DNA of 64,000 bases. It comes from Pseudomonas sp. ATCC 13867. Its GTDB lineage: Bacteria > Pseudomonadota > Gammaproteobacteria > Pseudomonadales > Pseudomonadaceae. The stretch spans positions 4,967,001 to 5,031,000 of the forward strand of contig NC_020829.1 of assembly GCF_000349845.1 (NCBI RefSeq), in the 5' to 3' direction. The position numbers were made by a program, and so were the translations under genes. Shown piece by piece: positions 8,492 to 22,377 of the stretch. The notes beneath the pieces are model-generated. The model did not search any database. It was not told the DNA's origin and saw only the letters and a list, made by a program, of their open reading frames with translations. Every line of letters begins with the position of its first letter. Positions within the stretch are counted from its first letter, which is position 1.

Positions 8492-9211
8492 TCAGAAGCG
8501 GTAAACCTCGACATCGGTGCGGATCGGCACCACCAGCGGGATTTTCGGCCCCTCGTCCTTGGGCTTGGACTGCTCGCTGTTGGCGACCGACGGCTTGCGT
8601 GTCGGCGTGGCCGGCTGCTCGGACAGCGCGGCGGCAACCGGGCGAACGTCCTTGGCCAGTTGGACCGACAACTTGCGCAGCAGATCACCCTGGGCCCGGA
8701 CCTGGTCCTGGATGCTGCCCGAATGCTCCTCTTCTTCGCGGAACACCCGGCTATCGCGTAGCGCGCCCTTCTGGTCGAGCAGGCGCCAGCGCGCCTCCAG
8801 CACCGCCGGCTCCTTTGGGCCGGAATCCAGGCGGCTGATGGTCAGCATGACCTGCACCTGCGGCGTGAAGCCAGGTTTCTCCGGGAACAGGGCCAGACGC
8901 GTACTGTCGAGCTGGCTCGACAACAGGCGCAGCAGTTGCTGGCTGACATTGGTTTCCAGACTGCCCGCCCAACGGGCGTCGGTGGACAGGTTGAGAATAC
9001 CGTCAGCCTGACGCTGAACCATCGTCTCGCGTTTCAGATAATCGGCCAGGGAAACCGGGCCAAGGAGCACAGCGACACCATTGTCGCGGGTCGGAACCGA
9101 CGCGGCACCTGCATCCAGTTGATACAGCTGGGTCGGTCGATTCACTGTGCAGCCCGCCAACCCGAGGAGGCTGACGAGAGAAAGACATGCCAGGACGCGC
9201 AGAGCGCTCAT
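8492..9211 (-). CDS. PqiC/YmbA-family lipoprotein (ABC-transport auxiliary)
   Basis: 239 residues. A lipoprotein signal peptide ends LLGLAGC (Cys near 21). The next segment (TQLYQLDAGA, then GPVSLADYLKRETMVQR and LNLSTDARWAGSL) matches the conserved core of the PqiC/YmbA family (PF03886). These lipoproteins sit on the inner face of the outer membrane and partner with MCE proteins such as PqiB in lipid trafficking. No pqiA or pqiB is adjacent, so its partner must be elsewhere. A C-terminal low-complexity tail rich in K, P and S (about 190-225) precedes the end. It lies upstream of the GT39 gene but is separated from it by hairpins. Confidence 0.75.
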   Translation of the reverse strand: MSALRVLACLSLVSLLGLAGCTVNRPTQLYQLDAGAASVPTRDNGVAVLLGPVSLADYLKRETMVQRQADGILNLSTDARWAGSLETNVSQQLLRLLSSQLDSTRLALFPEKPGFTPQVQVMLTISRLDSGPKEPAVLEARWRLLDQKGALRDSRVFREEEEHSGSIQDQVRAQGDLLRKLSVQLAKDVRPVAAALSEQPATPTRKPSVANSEQSKPKDEGPKIPLVVPIRTDVEVYRF

Positions 9212-9360
9212 CGTGAATCACCGTCATTCGCCGAATATCGGCGCTACTTTCAACATTTCAAGTAACTTCAGGCAACGCGCCACGGCGCCGGCTGCCAAAA
9301 GGATCTATCATCCCTCAACCGACGCCATAGCTCCAGAGGCAGAATGTATCGAGCCGCGTT

Positions 9361-11625
9361 TCAATCCTGAGACAGCGATTCTACCAGCAGACTGTCCACT
9401 CGCTGGAAACCGCGTGGCAATTTATTGCCTCGACGGCCCCTTTCGCCCTTGTAGTGCTCCAGGTCGTCACCCTTGAGGGAGAGCGTCCGCTTGCCCGCCT
9501 GCAGCACCAGGGTCGCGCCCGTCGGAAGAACGGCAAGGTCCGTCAGGTACTCTTCCCGACTGGCCACGCGGTCGCCCGGCACGCTGATGATCTTGTTGCC
9601 CTTGCCCTTGGCCAGTTGCGGCAGGTCGGACACCTTGAACAGCAACAGCCTGCCTTCGGTGGTGACGGCGGCGATCCAGTCCTGTTCCAGATCATTCACC
9701 GGCCTGGGCGCCATGACCTGCGCGCCGTTGGGCAGGCTGAGCAGCGCCTTGCCGGCCTTGTTCTTGGCCTGCATGTCCTCGCCCTTGGCAACGAAGCCGT
9801 AGCCGGCGTCGGAGGCCAGCACGTACAGCGCACTGTCTTCGGGCAACAGCACGCGGTCGAAGGTAGCGCCCGGCGGCGGCGTCAGACGGCCCGTCAACGG
9901 CTCGCCCTGGCCACGGGCCGACGGCAGGCTGTGGGCGGCCAGCGAGTAGCTGCGGCCCGTGGAGTCGATGAACACCGCGTACTGGTTGGAACGGCCCGGC
10001 GCGGCCGCCTTGAAGCCGTCGCCGGCCTTGTACGACAGGCCGGTGGCATCGATGTCGTGGCCCTTGGCGCAGCGCACCCAGCCCTTCTCGGACAGCACCA
10101 CGGTCACCGGCTCGGTGGGCATCAGCTCGGTTTCCGACAGGGCGCGGGCTTCGGCGCGGGCGACGATGGGCGAACGGCGGTCGTCACCGTAGGTTTCGGC
10201 GTCGGCGATCAGCTCGTCGCGCACCAGTTTGCGCAGCTTGGCATTGGAACCCAGGATCGCCAGCAGCTTGGCGCGCTCCTTGGCCAGTTCGTCCTGCTCG
10301 CCGCGGATCTTCATCTCTTCCAGGCGCGCCAGCTGACGCAGGCGAGTGTCGAGGATGTAGTCGGCCTGCAGTTCGGAGAGCTCGAAGCGCTGCATCAGGA
10401 CCGGCTTGGGCTGGTCCTCGGTACGGATGATGTGGATGACTTCGTCGAGGTTGAGGAAGGCGACCAGCAAGCCTTCCAACAGGTGCAGGCGCTTCTCGAC
10501 CTTGTCCAGGCGGAACTGCAGGCGGCGGCGCACGGTGTCGGTGCGGTAGGTCAGCCACTCGCTCAGCACCTGGCGCAGGTCCTTGACCTGGGGTTTGCCG
10601 TCCAGGCCGATGACGTTCATGTTCACCCGGTACGAGCTTTCCAGGTCGGTGGTGGCGAACAGGTGGGTCATCAGCTCTTCGGCGTCCACGCGGTTGGAGC
10701 GCGGAATGATGACGATGCGGGTCGGGTTCTCGTGGTCCGACTCGTCGCGCAGGTCGGCCACCATCGGCAGCTTCTTGGCCTGCATCTGCCCTGCGATCTG
10801 CTCCAGCACCTTGGCCCCGGAGACCTGGTGCGGCAGCGCGGTGACCACGATATCGCCGTCCTCGACGCGGTATACGGCGCGCATGCGCACCGAGCCACGG
10901 CCGGTTTCGTAGATCTTCTGCAGGTCGGCGCGCGGGGTGATGATTTCCGCTTCGGTGGGGAAGTCCGGGCCCTGTACATGTTCCATCAGGTCGACGATGG
11001 TCGCTTGCGGCTCATCCAGCAGGCGGATGCAGGCAGCGGCCACTTCGCGCAGGTTGTGCGGCGGAATGTCGGTGGCCATGCCCACGGCGATACCGGTGGT
11101 GCCGTTGAGCAGCAGGTTCGGCAGCCGCGCCGGCAGCACCGCCGGTTCGTTCATCGTACCGTCGAAGTTCGGCACCCAGTCCGCGGTGCCCTGGCCCAGT
11201 TCGGACAGCAGGGTCTCGGCGTAGCGCGACAGCCGGGCCTCGGTGTAACGCATGGCGGCGAAGGACTTGGGATCGTCCGGCGCACCCCAGTTGCCCTGGC
11301 CATCCACCAGCGGGTAGCGGTAGGAGAACGGCTGGGCCATCAGCACCATCGCTTCGTAGCAGGCCGAATCGCCATGCGGATGGTACTTGCCCAGCACGTC
11401 GCCGACGGTCCGCGCCGACTTCTTGTGCTTGGCGTCCGCGTCCAGGCCCAGTTCGCTCATGGCGTAGACGATGCGCCGCTGCACGGGCTTCAGGCCGTCG
11501 CCGATGTGCGGCAGGGCGCGGTCCATGATCACGTACATGGAATAGTTCAGGTAAGCCTGTTCGGTGAAGTCGGCCAGTGACCGGCGCTCCACGCCCTCCA
11601 GACTCAGATCGAGGGTTTCGCTCAT
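9361..11625 (-). CDS. parC: DNA topoisomerase IV subunit A (ParC)
   Basis: 754 residues, normal length. ParC carries the DNA cleavage and ligation activity that decatenates daughter chromosomes. Seen: the N-terminal winged-helix breakage domain with catalytic Tyr127 ([11 protein letters not shown]), the coiled tower region, and a C-terminal beta-pinwheel with weak repeats ([17 protein letters not shown]). The quinolone-resistance region reads [10 protein letters not shown] with Ser87 and Glu91, the wild-type residues expected in a fluoroquinolone-susceptible Pseudomonas ParC. It is last in a tight series, 7 nt after the retropepsin-like gene, whose order places two unrelated genes between parE and parC. 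Confidence 0.97.
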   Translation of the reverse strand: MSETLDLSLEGVERRSLADFTEQAYLNYSMYVIMDRALPHIGDGLKPVQRRIVYAMSELGLDADAKHKKSARTVGDVLGKYHPHGDSACYEAMVLMAQPFSYRYPLVDGQGNWGAPDDPKSFAAMRYTEARLSRYAETLLSELGQGTADWVPNFDGTMNEPAVLPARLPNLLLNGTTGIAVGMATDIPPHNLREVAAACIRLLDEPQATIVDLMEHVQGPDFPTEAEIITPRADLQKIYETGRGSVRMRAVYRVEDGDIVVTALPHQVSGAKVLEQIAGQMQAKKLPMVADLRDESDHENPTRIVIIPRSNRVDAEELMTHLFATTDLESSYRVNMNVIGLDGKPQVKDLRQVLSEWLTYRTDTVRRRLQFRLDKVEKRLHLLEGLLVAFLNLDEVIHIIRTEDQPKPVLMQRFELSELQADYILDTRLRQLARLEEMKIRGEQDELAKERAKLLAILGSNAKLRKLVRDELIADAETYGDDRRSPIVARAEARALSETELMPTEPVTVVLSEKGWVRCAKGHDIDATGLSYKAGDGFKAAAPGRSNQYAVFIDSTGRSYSLAAHSLPSARGQGEPLTGRLTPPPGATFDRVLLPEDSALYVLASDAGYGFVAKGEDMQAKNKAGKALLSLPNGAQVMAPRPVNDLEQDWIAAVTTEGRLLLFKVSDLPQLAKGKGNKIISVPGDRVASREEYLTDLAVLPTGATLVLQAGKRTLSLKGDDLEHYKGERGRRGNKLPRGFQRVDSLLVESLSQD

Positions 11626-11632
11626 GCGTGCC

Positions 11633-12157
11633 TCACGGTGTAGATCGCTGGCGCAGCACCAGGGTGCCGTCCTGCTGGGTGAAATCGAGTTGCTTGAGGG
11701 CGCTCATGCCGAGCAGCACCCCGTCGCCTTCCATGCCCGGCGCGATCAGCGCGGACACGTCGTTCAAGCGGATGTCGCCAAGCTGCAGCGAAGACAGGCG
11801 CGTACGCCAGCCCTCGCTGCGACCGTTGGCGGTATTCAGGGCGATCGGCGCCCCCAACGGCAGCCCCAGGCGTCGGGCCAGCGGTTGCGGGATGGCGACC
11901 TGGGTGGCGCCGGTGTCGAGCATGAAGGTCACCGGCGTACCGTTGATCCTCCCGTCCACCACATAGTGGCCGGCGCGATTGCCGAGCAGGCGCACCTCCA
12001 CGTAGCCGTTGCCCTTGACCGACCGCGGTTGCGGGTTCGGGTTGTGCTGGCGATCTTCCCAGGCGCCGAAATAGCGGGTGGCGAGCAGGATGCCCGCGCC
12101 CCAGGCGAGGAACATCATGATCTTGCCGATCCGCCGCCCCGGCACCGCGTCGCTCAT
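11633..12157 (-). CDS. Membrane-anchored retropepsin-like aspartic protease
   Basis: 174 residues. One N-terminal transmembrane helix (about 11-28, [16 protein letters not shown]) is followed by a periplasmic clan AA aspartic protease domain with the active-site motif FMLDTGAT (Asp near 80) and the later hydrophobic-Gly flap region GVLLGMSAL. The domain is single, so, as in other retropepsins, the active enzyme is expected to be a homodimer. The start overlaps the preceding gene's stop as ATGA, and parC begins 7 nt after its stop, so its expression is tied to topoisomerase IV genes although no functional link is known. Confidence 0.8.
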   Translation of the reverse strand: MSDAVPGRRIGKIMMFLAWGAGILLATRYFGAWEDRQHNPNPQPRSVKGNGYVEVRLLGNRAGHYVVDGRINGTPVTFMLDTGATQVAIPQPLARRLGLPLGAPIALNTANGRSEGWRTRLSSLQLGDIRLNDVSALIAPGMEGDGVLLGMSALKQLDFTQQDGTLVLRQRSTP

Positions 12158-13157
12158 TTGCCACCGAGCCAGCCGCCGGTCGGCGCGGCGAAGCGCAGTA
12201 CATAGGGCCGCGAATCACCGTCGGCGCGAGCGTGCTCGCCGTTGTCCAGGCCGATCCAGGCGCCCTTGTCGTCGATCAGCAGCGCCTCGGCCACGCCGTA
12301 CGGCAGGTCATAGCGCCGCTCCGGCGCCAGCGCACCGGCGGCGAACGACCAGCACTGCTCCTGCGCACCGGTATCGGCGTTGCGCCGGCAGATCTGATGG
12401 GCCAGGCGCTCGAGGGTGAACAGCTTGTCCTTGTACAGTGCCAGGTCGGAGAAATCGATGGGCAGCGGGCGGTCGCTACCCAGCTCCGGCGGCGGCTGTA
12501 TCACGCCGCCCTCGCTGAGCAGCACGCAATTGCCGTCGCACTTCCAGGTGCCGTTGTCGTTGCGCACCCGCAGCAAGCCGCGGCGCTGACGCTCCGCCGC
12601 CAACCACAGGTGCTTGCCGTCCGGGCTGATCGCCAGGCCTTCGTACAGTGCGTTGAAGCTCATCAGCAGGCCGCTGGCCCGCGCCTGGCGCAGCAGGCTC
12701 TGCGGCAACGGCAGCCAGGACGCCTCGCCGGCGACCGGCAGCAGCAGGACAGCCGCGTAGCCTTCGCTGACCAGGTAACGGTTGCCCGACTGATCGCAAC
12801 CGATGGCTTCGAAGTCCATCGCACCGCCGCGCATCAGGCTGCCCACGCTGACCCGCGCGCGCATGCCCCAGGACAGCCCGCTCTCCGGCACGCCGGGCGG
12901 CACGAACGGCTCGGCGCTGGCCTGCCAGGTCTTGCCGGGTTGCTCGTCGGGCAGCAGACGGTAGATGCGGTCGTCGTCACGGTCGGACACCGCCCACAGC
13001 TCACCGCCGCAACTCGCCAGCCCCGACAGATTGCCGCTGGGCATCCCGTCCACCGGGTGCTCGGAGACGAACTGCAGCGTGTTCGGCACCGCCACGGGCA
13101 CGGTATCGGCCAGGGCAACGCCGGCGCACAGGCCGAGGGCGGCCAGCAGCCAGCGCA

Positions 13158-13158
<1 letters not shown>
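12154..13158 (-). CDS. Exported esterase-like/phytase-like beta-propeller protein
   Basis: 334 residues from the ATG at 13158, which gives a clear signal peptide (MRWLLAALGLCAGVALA, cleavage near 17-18). The mature protein has propeller-like blades: LSGLASCGGELWAVSDRDDDRIYRL, DFEAIGCDQSGNRYLVSEG, YEGLAISPDGKHLWLAAE and EALLIDDKGAWIGLDNG (each truncated here). This is the pattern of the 'esterase-like activity of phytase' family (PF13449). Expected location is the periplasm; the substrate is unknown. The start shares one base with the parE stop (TGATG) and its own stop overlaps the protease start, so it is translationally coupled on both sides. Confidence 0.75.
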
Positions 13159-15059
<1,901 letters not shown>

Positions 15060-15063
15060 CTAC

Positions 15064-15687
15064 TTAGTCAGAGGAAATTCGTTCAAAGGTCGAGAAGTCT
15101 ACGTCGCGCCACAGGCCGGAGGGTATACCGGCGAAGGCCAGCAGCGCCGGCAGGTGGCTGACGAAGCGCTGGAAACTGTGATCGCCACCCGCCTCGACGC
15201 GCAGGGCACAGGCACGGTAATAGCGCTCGGCAGCGCGGTAATCGAGGGTTTCGTCGGCGGTCTGCAGCCACACCTGGTAGCGCGAGCCATCGGTCGGCGC
15301 CGGAACTTCCAGCTCAGCCAGGGCCTGGATGTGATCGCGCGTCAGTTCCCAGGCCTCGCCGCTGTAATAGTTGGTCTGCGGCCCGAGCTGGCCGTCGAAC
15401 AGCCGGTGCGGCGCCACCGCCGGGTTGACCAGGACCGCCTTCAGGCCATGACGCTCGGCCAGGCAGGTCGCGTAGTAGCCGCCCAGGGAGCTGCCGATCA
15501 GCAGCGGCTGGCCGAGCTCCGCCAGCACCGACTCCAACTGCGCCACAGCCTGACGCGGATGATGGTGCAGCGCCGGAACGCGCACCTCTGCGTCCAGCCC
15601 CAGGCGCTGCAGGGCGGCCACGAACTGGCGCGCCTTCTGCGAAGCGGGCGAGCTGTTGAAACCGTGGATGTAGAGGAATGCAGTCAT
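15064..15687 (-). CDS. yqiA: YqiA-type alpha/beta-hydrolase esterase
   Basis: 207 residues from the ATG at 15687, the start that puts the oxyanion-type strand (FLYIHGFNSSP) at residue 4. The nucleophile elbow is IGSSLGGYYA, and the likely catalytic His is in GGDHSFQRF near the end. YqiA-family proteins hydrolyse short acyl esters in vitro, and the gene commonly sits next to parE and cpdA in gammaproteobacteria, exactly as here. It is probably cotranscribed with cpdA upstream and parE downstream. The physiological substrate is unknown. Confidence 0.88.
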   Translation of the reverse strand: MTAFLYIHGFNSSPASQKARQFVAALQRLGLDAEVRVPALHHHPRQAVAQLESVLAELGQPLLIGSSLGGYYATCLAERHGLKAVLVNPAVAPHRLFDGQLGPQTNYYSGEAWELTRDHIQALAELEVPAPTDGSRYQVWLQTADETLDYRAAERYYRACALRVEAGGDHSFQRFVSHLPALLAFAGIPSGLWRDVDFSTFERISSD

Positions 15688-15766
15688 GGGCCGGGAGGCT
15701 ACAAGCTGCAAGCGGCATGCCGCAAGTGCATCGAGCCGAGGATGGCGACTCGTACGAGGCCCGGCC

Positions 15767-16585
15767 TCAATAACCCTTGACGCTGTAATCGACCTCGAAG
15801 TCGATGCCGGTCACCCGCGAGACGCCGGTTTCCAGCAAGCCATCGGGATGCAGGCGCAACCAGCGGTAACCCGGTGCGGGGCTGTCGACGCAGAAATCCT
15901 CGCTGCCCGGCGTGAACTGCACGCAGGTGGACGGCGAAGCCAGCAGGCGCACATCGCCGCGCAGGCGGTCGATCTCCTGGTGCACATGGCCCCAGAGCAG
16001 GCAGCGAACGTTCGGGTAGCGGTCGAGCACGGCGAACAGTCGCTGCGGATTGTGGATCCCGATACGGTCCATCCACTGGCTGCCGATGGGCACCGGATGG
16101 TGGTGGAAACTGATCAGCAGGTGCTTGTCCGGCGCGGCCTGGATGGCCCGTTCGAGCAGGTCGAGCTGCGCATCGTTCATCTGCCCCGGCACGGCGCCCG
16201 GAATGGTGGAGTCGAGCAGGATGACACGCCAGGCGCCCAGGTCGATCACCGGCTCCAGCAGGTCGGTGCCCGCCGTCGCTTCGCGCATCAGGTCGAGTTC
16301 GTCGTGGTTGCCGGGGAACCAGCGGATCGGCGCAGCGATGGGCGCGGTGAGCTCACGGAAGCGCTGGTAGGACTCCAGGCTGCCATCCTGCGACAGGTCG
16401 CCGGTGGCCAGCACCAGGTCGATGGCCGGCTGCTCGTCACGTACGAGGCGGACCACCTGATTCAGGCTGTCGGCCGTATCCATGCCCAGCAAACGGCCAT
16501 CGGACTCGGCGAACAGATGGCTGTCGGACAGCTGGACCAACAGGACCGATGCGCTATCGGAGGGGTATGCAGGCACTGGAGGCAA
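15767..16585 (-). CDS. cpdA: 3',5'-cyclic-AMP phosphodiesterase CpdA
   Basis: 272 residues from the proposed TTG start at 16585, which has AGGAG eight nt upstream; a GTG at 16672 would add 29 residues without family resemblance. Metallophosphoesterase motifs are complete: QLSDSHLF, ATGDLSQDG, GNHDE, FHHHP and WGHVHQE. CpdA lowers cytosolic cAMP and so limits Vfr-dependent virulence-gene activation in Pseudomonas. It follows the DUF1249 gene after a gap of about 160 nt and precedes yqiA. The start codon is the uncertain part of this call. Confidence 0.92.
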   Translation of the reverse strand: MPPVPAYPSDSASVLLVQLSDSHLFAESDGRLLGMDTADSLNQVVRLVRDEQPAIDLVLATGDLSQDGSLESYQRFRELTAPIAAPIRWFPGNHDELDLMREATAGTDLLEPVIDLGAWRVILLDSTIPGAVPGQMNDAQLDLLERAIQAAPDKHLLISFHHHPVPIGSQWMDRIGIHNPQRLFAVLDRYPNVRCLLWGHVHQEIDRLRGDVRLLASPSTCVQFTPGSEDFCVDSPAPGYRWLRLHPDGLLETGVSRVTGIDFEVDYSVKGY

Positions 16586-16743
16586 TGCGCCTTCTCCTGT
16601 GAGGCGGGCGTCCACGAATGAGTGATGAGTATGGTGACAGCCACGCTCCCGAGCAAACCGGGAAAGCGTCACAGATCACATTCAGGGATACGCGGCGGAC
16701 GACGAGTGGGCAGTATACATGGCACGAGGCCATCACTACGATA

Positions 16744-17202
16744 TCAGCGCTGCAGCACCGGCTCCAGCTCGTGGCCGCAGGACAGGCAATGGCTCAGCCA
16801 CTCGCCGAGGAACAGGTTCAACTGGTTCTTCTCGTCCGGCTGGTGCATCGCCTGGTTCGGATAAGGGTAAATCGCCAGCAGGCGGCGCGCTTGCTCGGCG
16901 CCGACCACTTCGGCCATGCGCGCGTCGTGGTACACCCGCACTTCCAGCCTGGGCGCCGGCAGCCAGGGCAGGCCCAGCTCCTGGCGCACCTGCAGCACGG
17001 TGGTATAGGGGCAGGCTTCCACCACGTCCAGCGCCAGCACGCCGAGCAGGCGCTCGCCTTCGCTGAGCGCCACGCGGCGCGAGACCCGGGTCTCGCGCAT
17101 CTCAGGCAACAGGCGCATCAGGCGCAAGTAATTCGCCTCGCAGGTCGCCTGCAATCCCGCCAGGTCGACGCGATAGCGCTCGCGCAACAGATTCACACCC
17201 AT
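16744..17202 (-). CDS. DUF1249 (YqiB-like) protein
   Basis: 152 residues from the ATG at 17202 (MGVNLLRERYRVDLAGLQ). It is a compact soluble protein with the family-typical stretches CEANYLRLMRLLPEM, VRVYHDARMAEV and LNLFLGEWLSHCLSCGHE; the final Cys-x2-Cys pair could bind metal (inference). The function of DUF1249/YqiB is unknown; it neighbours nudF and cpdA in many gammaproteobacteria. Its start lies inside the end of nudF (10-nt overlap), implying translational coupling. Confidence 0.85.
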   Translation of the reverse strand: MGVNLLRERYRVDLAGLQATCEANYLRLMRLLPEMRETRVSRRVALSEGERLLGVLALDVVEACPYTTVLQVRQELGLPWLPAPRLEVRVYHDARMAEVVGAEQARRLLAIYPYPNQAMHQPDEKNQLNLFLGEWLSHCLSCGHELEPVLQR

Positions 17203-17810
17203 AACCCCCGCACCTCGGCGCGGTTCAGCGCCAGCCATTGCAGGGCGAGCATGCTCGCCGCGTTGTTGATGCGTCCGTCACGCACGGCCTGCAGCGCCTC
17301 CTCGAAGGCCAGCACGTGCACACGGATATCCTCACCCTCTTCCGCCAGGCCGTGAATGCCCGCCGCCGTGCTGCTGTCGCAGCGGCCGACGAACAGGTGC
17401 ACCAGTTCGTTGCTGCCGCCGGGCGACGGCAGGTACTGGCTGATCGGCCAGAGCGCGCCGAGGACCAGGTCGGCCTCTTCCACCGCTTCGCGGCGGGCGA
17501 CCTCCTCGGGCTCCTCGTCCTTGTCGATCAGGCCGGCAACCAGTTCCAGCAGCCAGGGATTGACCCCGGCGTCCATCGCGCCGACGCGGAACTGCTCGAT
17601 CAGCACCACTTCATCGCGCTGCGGGTCGTAGGGCAGCACGCAGACGGCGTCGTGACGCACGAACAACTCGCGGGTCAGCACCGGCCCCATGCCACCGGCG
17701 AACTGGCGATGCCGCAGGTGCAGCCGGTCGAGCTTGTAGAAGCCCTTGAAGCACTGCTCGCGCTTCTGGATCTCGACATCCTGGGGGCCTGGTTTGAACG
17801 TGTCCGACAT
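17193..17810 (-). CDS. nudF: ADP-ribose pyrophosphatase (Nudix) NudF
   Basis: 205 residues. It hydrolyses ADP-ribose to AMP and ribose 5-phosphate in the cytosol. The Nudix box is recognisable from GLIDKDE through REAVEEADL; the Gly of the canonical EExGU ending is Asp here, while all the metal-binding glutamates are kept. The preceding LLELVAG and following SPGGSNELVHLFVG segments fit the AdppA/NudF subfamily. It heads the nudF-DUF1249-cpdA-yqiA-parE series. The ATG at 17810 is 207 nt from the divergent DUF3298 gene. Confidence 0.93.
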   Translation of the reverse strand: MSDTFKPGPQDVEIQKREQCFKGFYKLDRLHLRHRQFAGGMGPVLTRELFVRHDAVCVLPYDPQRDEVVLIEQFRVGAMDAGVNPWLLELVAGLIDKDEEPEEVARREAVEEADLVLGALWPISQYLPSPGGSNELVHLFVGRCDSSTAAGIHGLAEEGEDIRVHVLAFEEALQAVRDGRINNAASMLALQWLALNRAEVRGLWV

Positions 17811-18017
17811 CCCGTTCCACTCACTGATCGATTGAACTTCGCGCCATCCTATCGCGCCGCTTGAGGCGGCGCAGCCTCTTTCTCGGACCGCCCGGCGGGC
17901 TGACCGGGCGTGCGCCCGAACTCTGCCGCCAGACGGCCGACTGGTTCATACTGCCCGCCGAACCGGCGGCTGCGATGACGGTCCAACCCGCCCAAGTCCG
18001 CGACGACAAGGAATCCC

Positions 18018-18770
18018 ATGCGTCTTCTGAAACTCGCTGCCCTCGGCAGCCTCTGTCTGTTACTGGGGGCTTGTCAGAGCCTGTTCAAGCCCGGCCTCGA
18101 CGAGCCGCTGCCCGCCCGTCACACCGCCTTCGAGCACCTCCAGGCCGGCTGCCAGGGCGAGCAGTGCCCGCTGTTCAACCTCGATACCCTCAGCTTCGAC
18201 GACGAGCCGGCGCTCAACGCCGCGATCGATAGCCAGTTGCTGGCGCTCGCGCGCAGCCCTGAGGGCGCCGTGCCGGCCAGCCTGGAGGTCTACGAGAAGC
18301 GCTTCCTGGACAGCGCCCAGCCTGGCTGGAGCAGCTACCTGCAAGCCAAGATCCGCGAACAGCATGACGGTCTGGTGATCATCGAGCTGTCCAGCTATCG
18401 CTTCACCGGCGGCGAGTACGGCCAGCCGGGTCGCGCTTTCATCAATTATGACCGGCGTCTGCACAAGGTGCTGACGTTGCAGGACATTCTTCTGCCCGGC
18501 CAGGAGGAGGCATTCTGGAAGACCGCCCGACTGGCGCACCAGGCGTGGGTCCTGCAGAACAAGCTGGATGAACAGGATCCGAATTTCTCCAGGGACTGGC
18601 CGTTCCAGACCACCCCGCACTTCGCCCTGACCTTCGGCGCCTTGACGCTCAAGTACGACATCGACCGCATCGCGCCGCACTCGGTCGGGCATCCGGAGCT
18701 GAAGCTTCCCTATCCCCGCCTGAACGGCATCGTCAAGCCGTATTACTTCCCGGGGCGCGGGGCTCAGTAA
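18018..18770 (+). CDS. DUF3298/RsiV-like lipoprotein
   Basis: 250 residues. A lipoprotein signal peptide (MRLLKLAALGSLCLLLGAC, Cys at 19) is followed by a domain with SSYRFTGGEYGQPG and FINYDRRLHKVLTLQDILLPG, the recognisable core of DUF3298 (the C-terminal domain of the anti-sigma factor RsiV). Expected in the periplasm, probably outer-membrane anchored. The family is structurally linked to lysozyme-binding or peptidoglycan-related proteins, but nothing here shows the specific role. It stands alone, divergent from nudF, and ends beside a REP pair shared with the convergent cytX. Confidence 0.75.
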   Translation: MRLLKLAALGSLCLLLGACQSLFKPGLDEPLPARHTAFEHLQAGCQGEQCPLFNLDTLSFDDEPALNAAIDSQLLALARSPEGAVPASLEVYEKRFLDSAQPGWSSYLQAKIREQHDGLVIIELSSYRFTGGEYGQPGRAFINYDRRLHKVLTLQDILLPGQEEAFWKTARLAHQAWVLQNKLDEQDPNFSRDWPFQTTPHFALTFGALTLKYDIDRIAPHSVGHPELKLPYPRLNGIVKPYYFPGRGAQ

Positions 18771-18778
18771 AGAGTCGC

Positions 18779-18854
18779 TTCGCGAGCAAGCTCGCTCCTA
18801 CAGGTTAGCCTCTGTGCCGAGCCCGCCCTTGTAGGAGCGAGCTTGCTCGCGAAC
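18779..18854. repeat. REPIN: inverted pair of REP palindromes (locus a)
   Basis: Two inverted copies of the GTAGGAGCGAG...CTCGCGAA element (18779-18802 and 18831-18854) lie between the convergent DUF3298 and cytX genes. Each copy is itself a near-palindrome. They may act as a transcription end or mRNA-stabilising hairpin for both genes. Confidence 0.85.
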
Positions 18855-18858
18855 AGCC

Positions 18859-20145
18859 TTACGCCGAAGCCAGCACCTTGGCGCCGATCCGCCCCAGCAG
18901 CAACTGCAGCACACCCGCCACCACCAGCGCCGGCAGGGTCGCGCCCAGGTCCGGCTGGTAGTTCGCCAGCAGGTGATAGACCGCCACGCCGCCGCCCCAG
19001 GCCAGCAGCGAGCCCCAGCGCAGCCCGTGGGGAATCGCGGCCGGCGCGCGGCGGCGGAGGACGAAGTGATCCACCAGCACCACGCCGAACAGCGGGGCGA
19101 ACACCGAGCCGATCAGCAGCAGGAAGTTCTGGTACTGCGCCAGCGGCGCGAACCAGGCGATCAGGGTGCAGATCACGCCGATGGCCAGGGCCAGGTGCTC
19201 GACCTTGAGCGGCAGCAGGATGCCGCTGGACACCGCCGCCGAGTGGATGTCGGCGAAGGCCTTCTCCGACTCGTCCAGCAGGATCAGCAGCAGCGGGATA
19301 CCCATGCCGGCGCCGGCCAGCGCCAGCAGCAGCGCATTGGCGTCGCTGCCCTCGGCGAACGCCAGGGTGTAGGCCACGCCCAGGCCCATCAGCCAGAAGC
19401 AGCCGATGAAGAAGCCCAGCGCGGCGCCGCCGAAGGTGTGTTCGGCGCGCTTGCCGAAGCGCGAGTAGTCGGCGATCAGCGGCAGCCAGGACAGCGGCAT
19501 GGCGATGGCAATATCGAAGCCCACGGCGAAGGACAGCGAGCCGTCGCCGGCCTTGGCCCAGAGCGAGGCCAGGTCGGCGCGCTGGAACAGGTCGATGGTC
19601 AGCCAGATACAGGCGGCGATCAGCAGCCAGATGCCCCAGCGGCGCAGCACGCGGCGCACGAAGGCGAGCGGCCCGCTGACCGCCAGCAGGGTCGCCAGCG
19701 CGCCGAACACCAGGGTCCAGAGCGCCGGCTGGGTCCCGGCGCTGCCTTCGCCGAAGGCGCGGGTCGCCAGCAGGCTGGCGGCGTCACGCATGACGATGAT
19801 CTCGAAGGCGCCCCAGCCCACCAGTTGCAGCAGGTTGAGCAAGGCCGGCAACGCCGCGCCGTGGCTACCCAGGCTGAGCTTGAGCGAGGCCATCGCGGAC
19901 AGTCCGGTATCGGTGCCGATCACTCCGGCGCCGGCCAGAAGCAGGACGCCGACCAGGGTGCCGAGCAGGATCGCGCCCAGCGCGCCGGCCAGGCCCAGGC
20001 CCGGCGCCAGCAGCGCGCCGGTCTGCAACACCATCAGGCCGATGCCGAGGGAGAACCACAGGGAAAACACGTCGCGCAGGCCGAGCACGCGCTGGGCGCT
20101 GCCCACGGCGGAAGTCGGTGAATAGTCGATGGCAGTAGTGGTCAC
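18859..20145 (-). CDS. cytX: CytX, putative hydroxymethylpyrimidine transporter (NCS1 family)
   Basis: 428 residues from the GTG at 20145 (VTTTAIDYSPTSAVG). It is a polytopic membrane protein with about 12 helices; NCS1 features include WFSLGIGLMVLQTGALL (helix 1), GWGAFEIIVMRDAA and MPLSWLPLIADYSRF. It resembles cytosine permease CodB. CytX is the thiamin-linked branch predicted by comparative genomics to import HMP, the pyrimidine precursor of thiamin. Position directly downstream of TPP-riboswitch-controlled thiC on the same strand supports that role: salvage of the compound ThiC makes. A REP pair fills the thiC-cytX gap. Substrate is inferred from family and context. Confidence 0.85.
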   Translation of the reverse strand: MTTTAIDYSPTSAVGSAQRVLGLRDVFSLWFSLGIGLMVLQTGALLAPGLGLAGALGAILLGTLVGVLLLAGAGVIGTDTGLSAMASLKLSLGSHGAALPALLNLLQLVGWGAFEIIVMRDAASLLATRAFGEGSAGTQPALWTLVFGALATLLAVSGPLAFVRRVLRRWGIWLLIAACIWLTIDLFQRADLASLWAKAGDGSLSFAVGFDIAIAMPLSWLPLIADYSRFGKRAEHTFGGAALGFFIGCFWLMGLGVAYTLAFAEGSDANALLLALAGAGMGIPLLLILLDESEKAFADIHSAAVSSGILLPLKVEHLALAIGVICTLIAWFAPLAQYQNFLLLIGSVFAPLFGVVLVDHFVLRRRAPAAIPHGLRWGSLLAWGGGVAVYHLLANYQPDLGATLPALVVAGVLQLLLGRIGAKVLASA

Positions 20146-20188
20146 GATGAGTACAAGGCTCGAAGGTTGGAATAGCTTTTTGTTCTTC

Positions 20189-20254
20189 GTAGGAGCGAGC
20201 CTGCTCGCGAACAGCCCCGCAGCGGGGTTCATTCGCGAGCAAGCTCGCTCCTAC
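20189..20254. repeat. REPIN (locus b) between thiC and cytX
   Basis: Two inverted REP copies (20189-20212 and 20232-20254) flank a short spacer that can itself pair (CCCCGC...GCGGGG). On the transcript this is a large hairpin between thiC and cytX and could uncouple their mRNA levels. Confidence 0.85.
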
Positions 20255-20274
20255 AGGGTGCCACGGTGTAGCGA

Positions 20275-22366
<2,092 letters not shown>

Positions 22367-22377
22367 AGAACGCCCGC

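Noticed and set aside
16586..16672. GTG start of cpdA at 16672
   Set aside because: Adds a His-rich stretch unlike CpdA; the TTG at 16585 has an AGGAG at good spacing and gives normal length.
17854..17872. GCGCCGC/GCGGCGC hairpin upstream of the DUF3298 gene as a terminator
   Set aside because: No U-run on either strand and it lies in a divergent promoter gap; left unannotated.
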